Positions 58,897-64,000 of a stretch of 64,000 nucleotides of DNA are shown piece by piece. How positions within the stretch are numbered: the first letter of the stretch is position 1; each line of letters starts with the position of its first letter. Source of the stretch: Coptis chinensis (lineage: Eukaryota; Streptophyta; Magnoliopsida; Ranunculales; Ranunculaceae); assembly GCA_015680905.1 (NCBI GenBank), contig CM027380.1:14340001-14404000 (forward strand), written 5' to 3'. The position numbers and the translations under genes were made by a program. Under the pieces are notes generated by a model. The model had not been told where the DNA came from, searched no databases, and saw only the letters and a program-made list of their open reading frames with translations.

Positions 58897-59879
58897 GTTT
58901 GTAGTGAGACTAGCTCTCTATAGATGAACCTCTTAGGTCCAGCTCCCTCTCAAAATCACCAGTTATAGATCCATGGCCTTCCGTATACATTGCTCTTTGC
59001 GCTCTTCGTCTCCTCCACAGGATTCCTGATGCTATACCAACTAAACCTAACAAAATGGCTGCTGAAACAACCAAGCCTACCGCCAACCTAGTCCTTCCCT
59101 CATTCTTCCCTTCATCACCTTTATATTCAACCTTGAATTGAACTCCCAAGATTGGAGACTATGTCGCTCCCCATACATACCGGTAGCAGCTGAGAACCCA
59201 ATCATCACCCACTCAGGAAGAACTCTCATTAAATCGACCTGGTAAGACAGAAGAGATTCCCCTTGAAATACCGGATTAAACTCGTAAGTCCAATACACGC
59301 TCAAGTTCTTTGAAGAAGCATTATACGTAATCCAAACATTGGCTGTATCCCCACTGTGCAAGCTAGCATTCCAGCTGACATATTTCGCTGAAGCAATTGA
59401 ATTGTTGTTAATTCCCACATGTTCCACTGGAGGATCCCATTCAGGGTTCGGAAAGGAATCGAACTCAATGATTATAATTTGGTTTTGAGACATTGCATCA
59501 GTTGTAGTGGTATTAAAAAGGCCTAGAAACCCACCAGCAGAGTTTGGTGGGATTTGAAAGCCAACAGGAGCTAGAAAGAATGCAAGTCCATGACCATACG
59601 AGGTAGAACCTTGAGTGTCAATGAAGAAGGAGAAATGAGTAGTGAAGTCTGTCAACGTTCCGCTCTTAGAGTCCCAAATCTGCACTTTTTCGGCATAGGT
59701 AGCTCTACCTACGCGGCATAAGTAGTTGACTTGTTAAATTCAATGGCTCCTACAGTGGGTATAGCGTCGCCTTCATATAGAATGTCTTTAGAGTTTGGAT
59801 CAAAGCGAGGTAAGTTGAAATTAAGGGAGTGAGAAGGTTGTAGAATTAGGAGAATTATAAAGAGAACGAAAGTATTCAT

Positions 59880-61395
59880 GATCAGAATGGAAAATATATA
59901 GTATGTTGAAGAATGGAATGCTTTTGAGGATAGAAGGAGAGACTTATATACTTGTGAAACAAGAAACACAGAAGGTGGAACATGGGAACTCAAACTACAT
60001 TCTCTGTAAACTGTCGTTAACATTGCATGCTAAAGGCCGGCTTGATGCTGAAGCATCAACAACTCTTTTGACTTAATAACTAGGGGCATTGAATAATTTG
60101 GAGATTAATGCATTGCGACAATAAAGAAAAACCTGAAACAGAATAATCGCCGGAATAACAGAGTATTAACATATTGTACGGTTTTAGCAGTCAACTACAT
60201 ATGATTTGGATTAAGGTGACAAATGACATATTAAACACCTTAATCTAATAATAAGTTAATCAAAACCCAAACTGATTGGATCATCATCTTCACACGAAAA
60301 TGCATTTGATCATGGAGTAAAACTTAAGAAAATTCTTTATCAGAAAGTCCACATGATTCAGATTTCGCGACGACGGTTGTGAAGGGGCAGAGTTTTGTTG
60401 GAAACAAAAGAATAAAGGGTTAACTAGTATTACCCCCACTAAATGAGCCAATTAGGATTTTCCCCACCCCACTAGATGGGAAATTAAAGTCTCCTCTCCA
60501 AATACACACAAAAAAAACACGGGTCAACCCAGAAAAGACCCTAATTTCCCATTTAGTGGGGAAGGGAAATCCTAATTGACTCATCTAGTGGGGAGGGGGT
60601 AATATTCGTTAACTCAAAAAGAAAAAGGGGGTTAAGTATGATCTTCCTGGGATTTTCTCAAGACCAGCCGTGCTAATGAGGTCAGAATCACTTCATGTGC
60701 CATAATGGGGTCTAAAATATGCCAGAATCTAAAATATTTGATTTTTCAGGTGTAAGTTTCAATGTTTAATTACATTAATAGAGTCAACATTAAAATTTAA
60801 CGATTTGCAAAGTTGCATTTCCAAGAAAAGTACAACATTTCAGCTTACTTGGTGTCATCAAATCAAATTTTGCATAGACTCACCCAGGAAATGCTCCATG
60901 TTCTTCACTAATACACTTAATTCGAGATAACACCACGACAAAAGACAAACACGCCCACGCACCTTCGATAAGTTGGAAGAGCAAAAGCGGGAGCCAGGGA
61001 GTAAGGTTATTTTGTTACTGACAGTTCTTGATGTTTCTCATGTGGTCTTTGAATTAAAACAGACAACACAGAATTGCCTACTCAATTGTGAGCTCGCTGT
61101 CTAATCACCGCTCTTGGGCAAAAACCAGCTATCTACAGTTAGGTTCTGTAACAATGGGTGGCAGGTTTGGAGGCTCATCTGCACACAGACATTTATATAA
61201 CTGAATAAAAATAATTGTGAAAAATTACTTCAATAGAAAGGAGATCTAACTCCATTGTGGAAGCCATTAACATTTTGTTTATATTACAACTGGAACAAGA
61301 CAGAGACGTTTGAGTAGGGTTTCATATAATAAAAGATCCAAGTAAATGGAACACCTCATCAAGAAAGAGTAACAAATACCCACAAAATTTGCCAA
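59880..61395. other. Intergenic region between lectin kinase 2 and the TRAF-type gene
   Basis: It contains the presumed promoter of lectin kinase 2 (reading leftward from 59880) with a TATATA-rich stretch at about 59895-59950, a foldback MITE (60417-60615) and the 3' flank of the TRAF-type gene. No further gene is seen. Confidence 0.5.
60417..60615. mobile_element. Foldback MITE
   Basis: Left arm 60417-60495 (GGGTTAACTAGTATTACCCC..) and right arm about 60537-60615 (reverse complement GAGTTAACGAATATTACCCC..) are inverted copies of each other. Shared inner blocks are cccactaaatg, caattaggattt and cactagatg. The loop of about 40 bp is A-rich. There is no coding capacity. The target duplication is unclear because both flanks are A-rich. 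Confidence 0.7.
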
Positions 61396-62918
61396 CTACT
61401 GCAGGTCCCTGGCTTCTGTTTTTCTCTGGAAGAATATTGATCCAAGTAAAACAGCTATGCCTGTGATTGCTATTGTGAAGAGAAGATGTTTCTGCGATAC
61501 ACCATGTCGTCGTCTTCTTTCAGCGCCATGTTCTCTTCTCTCAGGTGCACTGGCATCCCTTCAAATTCCATAAAAAGCCATTCATAAGATGATAAAGCTC
61601 AAGATAATAAATTTGACTAGTCAGAATTTCTATGATATGTCAGTAAGCTTAGAAAAAGAATATATTGTAGAAGTAGCTTTATTAATTATTCCTTCTTTTT
61701 TATTCTATTATTCTAAAATACAAATTTAAATATAGGGTTAGACGGTTAGTTAGAGTCTTAGGGATAACCCCCACCCCCCACAAATCGGTAATGCTTAATC
61801 ATGTGAAAAAAATCGCCTTGTAGCCGCTGTATCCACAACTAACCCTTAAATATATAACAAAATCTCAAAAGAATGATGGAAGATATTGTCTTCAACTCTG
61901 AAAATTTGGCAACATAACAGCGAAAATAAATAAATATAATACAACCAACAATTATGACAAGTAAATCAACAATAAGGCCATAAGCCCATAAGAATATGAC
62001 GCTAAAGAATATGCTAACGTTGTTACTTGCAACAGAATTCTTAGAATCAACTCACATTTACATGTTTAAAATTAGATTACTTCAGTAAAACAAAATCAGG
62101 TGACTTCAATAAAACTAAAATCAAAAGCAAAAGTTCACGACTTAAAGCCAATATCACATGGAACTGAAAAAATGTAAGTTACCTGTTCGAGTCTATATAA
62201 ACTATCTAATATTATATGCGGCACAATTGTAGTTTTTTGTGAAATTTAAGTAATTGTTACGTTCCATAAATTATAAAGAATCTAAAAAGTCAAACATAGT
62301 TAACACCCCATTTTATAACACCAGGTGAGCTTCATATGTAGTCTCCCAGTGGCAAATAAAGTTATATCCAGTCTGGTCCAGTGTGCTTCCCAATTGTTTC
62401 AGGAAAATCAAAATTTTGAAATAATAAATAAATAAATAAATAATAATGAAAAACCATTCTTTACCATGTCAAAAGTATTCAAAGGTTAAGAATGATACCA
62501 ATTACTCATCTGAAATGTCAATTTACCATTAAAATATGATAAGATCATTGAATCTCTACCTGGATGGTCCTGCAGTACTGTCTGAGCTACCATGAACCCT
62601 CATTTCATGGTCATTACGTTCACGCAACCTGATATATCTACTACAAAGATGACAATATTCTGTGCGGTTCCGCAAACCTCCTTTAGTAAGAAGAGAAAAA
62701 GAACATTCAAATTAGAAAATGATACCAAAATAACCTACATTAGAGATTATTCCCAATTCAATAGTCACTGAAGTTGGTACCTGGTGCTCAGAAAGATCAA
62801 CCGCAGGCAATGGGAACTCACAGAATTCACATGTCACAATCCTTTGCGGGCAGTTTTCACCTTTATGGACAGCTAAAATTTCACGCTCCATTGTCTTGCT
62901 GCATAGTGAACAAGCTAC
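61396..62918 (-). CDS. TRAF-type zinc-finger, membrane-anchored protein, last three exons
   Basis: The exons on the minus strand are 62918-62781, 62680-62560 and 61558-61396 (stop TAG). The first encodes VACSLCSKTMEREILAVHKG, then CPQRIVTCEFCEFPLP and a Cys/His TRAF-type zinc-finger pair ending 'EHQ'. The second encodes 'NRTEYCHLCSRYIRLRERND'. The last encodes a basic stretch (ERREHGAERRRRHG) and a C-terminal membrane anchor (HLLFTIAITGIAVLLGSIFF). This is the plant At1g09920-type family, probably ER or tail-anchored, of poorly known function. The middle exon is 121 nt where the phases need 122: 'EVCGN' reads GAGGTTTGCGGAAC with one base missing, so the frame breaks. The 5' exons ('CTHCDR..') were not found before the window's right edge. 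Confidence 0.85.
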
Positions 62919-64000
62919 CTGCTCCCATATAACTTCAATCACCATCAGCACAGATCGTAATGTCATCCCCAACTCATTAGGGAAAAAAAAATCATACTTG
63001 TATATCATTATAATTTTATTAGAGCGTACACACTTTTTAGCACTCAGATCCAAGATAATCTCAAGAATATAAAGCAAAATTTGTCTTCTTGCAACATATT
63101 TAACTACCAAAGCTTCAGACTTCACAATAAGTTCTATTCAAAGTTTTTTTTATTGAATTTTATACCATTTCCGTTCATGTAGGGTATTTCATCAGTTAGT
63201 TCGAAGACTTCCATCCACCAAAGTCCAACATTATAGACTCTCATACCATCCCAAACATTAACTTATATTTCCACAACATACTTTCATATCATCCCATCCA
63301 TTTCCAAACCTAATACCACTCTTTTGTTCTTGGAGTATTCACCAACATTAGCAATTTTAAACAGCTATCATATGTGCAGAGAGCAAAAAACTTTCCTGCT
63401 TAAAACTCCCAATTTAAAGTGTCATGTTCATTGTACCAGTCCTTAAAAATGACACAATCTTATGACTTTGAAGTGTGTTCAGTTGCAAAATTATACACAA
63501 AACTTTGACGCCTTGATCTGGCCAAAACTGACCTTCACATTTCTCAATGTTCATACCTAAGTCACATTGACACGGATTGGTGTGTCCGTATCCGACACGC
63601 ATACAAAGTGTCTGACACGGGGAAATATCAAAAAAATAAGGTACATCACATACAATATTTGTTCAAACGGACACGTGGATATGTATCCGACACAGATTAT
63701 TTTTAAAAAAATGGCGTGTCCATGTAAAATAGGTCCATACACTTCTCAAAATAATCCGTGGATGATAGCACACCATGGTCTCCATGGTATCAACTCCTCA
63801 CCCCTCCCCACCAAAAAAATGAAATAAGACAGTAAATAATAATAATAATAAAGGTTAACGATAATGTTATGCACTAGCAATAAGCAAAGTAGATATAAAT
63901 ACTTGCGTATATAGAAGAGTTTGTGAGAACAGAAACAGAAACAAAACAAGCGTAAAACAACACATTATCACATGAAATTGAGCTCCAATTTAAAATTTCC
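62919..64000. other. Intron or 5' part of the TRAF-type gene; no exon recognised
   Basis: Upstream of the exon at 62918 (minus strand) I find no further exon of the gene. About 63560-63725 holds repeated TGTCCG/GACACG motifs (gtgtccgtatccgacacg and similar), a dispersed plant repeat. The rest is AT-rich. Confidence 0.5.

Larger units (their letters stand above)
52291..59879 (-). pseudogene. L-type lectin receptor kinase 2 (LecRK-IX-like), interrupted
   Basis: The minus-strand ATG at 59879 opens a signal peptide (MNTFVLFIILLILQPSHS) and legume-lectin domain ('LNFNLPRFDPN', 'LTDFTTHFSFFID', 'GLAFFLAPVGF', 'IIIIEFDSFPNPEWDPPVEH', 'NLSVYWTYEFNPVFQG', 'EWVMIGFSAATG'). A transmembrane helix (LAVGLVVSAAILLGLVG) with RRRR stop-transfer follows. 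A Copia element (53235-58896) then splits the codons 'LTTN|NFSN', and the kinase resumes (53234-52291): GEGGFGCVYKG, VAVKKI, HRDIKSSN, DFGLAR, GTLGYLAPE, ending SLQIGR. The kinase half is complete, an RD-type Ser/Thr kinase. Single-base frameshifts occur after 'EFNK' (about 59745), after 'NIK' (about 59117) and at 'FERE' (about 58945). As read it is a pseudogene. If the indels are sequence errors, only the Copia insertion remains. Confidence 0.9.

Overview
This is nuclear DNA of a eudicot plant. Four things show this: AT-rich intergenic DNA, exons with plant-type GT..AG junctions, plant gene families (an AGL17-clade MADS box, L-type lectin receptor kinases, a TRAF-type zinc-finger protein), and a dense mixture of plant transposons. 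The species cannot be named from the sequence. I see no tRNA or rRNA gene, no CRISPR array and no bacterial-type operon.

Layout. (1) 1-10.85 kb: exons 1 and 2 of an AGL17/ANR1/AGL21-like MADS-box gene, separated by a 9 kb intron that carries LINE relics and a Cassandra-type TRIM retrotransposon with 5S-rRNA-like LTRs. The K-box exons are not found downstream. (2) 11-20 kb: a transposon graveyard. It holds an LTR relic, an inverted repeat, a Harbinger-like MITE with a solo LTR nested in it, and a short hAT-type element split by a non-autonomous LTR retrotransposon. (3) 21-30 kb: two tandem copies of a Gypsy-type 3' end. The second copy is interrupted by a CACTA transposon carrying pieces of at least three host genes (a Myb/SANT-bromodomain protein, an enoyl-CoA hydratase/isomerase and ribosomal protein L37). 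(4) 32.4-39.8 kb: a small non-autonomous LTR retrotransposon (TSD ATTGG) containing a second CACTA element (TSD TCT). That CACTA carries pieces of at least four more host genes (alpha-tubulin, CCT6/TCP-1 zeta, an RRM RNA-binding protein and SMC1). (5) 40-60 kb: two L-type lectin receptor kinase genes on the minus strand, both broken. One is split by two Copia-type elements and loses most of its kinase domain. The other is split at the kinase entry by a third Copia element and has three single-base frameshifts. (6) 61.4-64 kb: the last three exons of a TRAF-type zinc-finger, membrane-anchored protein gene on the minus strand. Its 5' end is not found before the window ends.

The best candidate for something new is the pair of related gene-capturing CACTA elements (Pack-CACTA). 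They share termini and long subterminal arrays of AACGGTT/AACGCTT palindromes, and together they hold at least seven host gene fragments, many with intact splice sites. In one element the enoyl-CoA hydratase exon and the RPL37 exons lie in the same orientation with compatible phases, so a spliced in-frame chimera is possible. No transposase is recognisable in either element, so both would depend on an autonomous relative.

Nested target-site duplications allow a partial order of events. The hAT element was there before the LTR element inside it, the MITE before its solo LTR, the ATTGG LTR element before CACTA 1, and the Gypsy tandem repeat before CACTA 2. The lectin kinase genes existed before their three Copia insertions.
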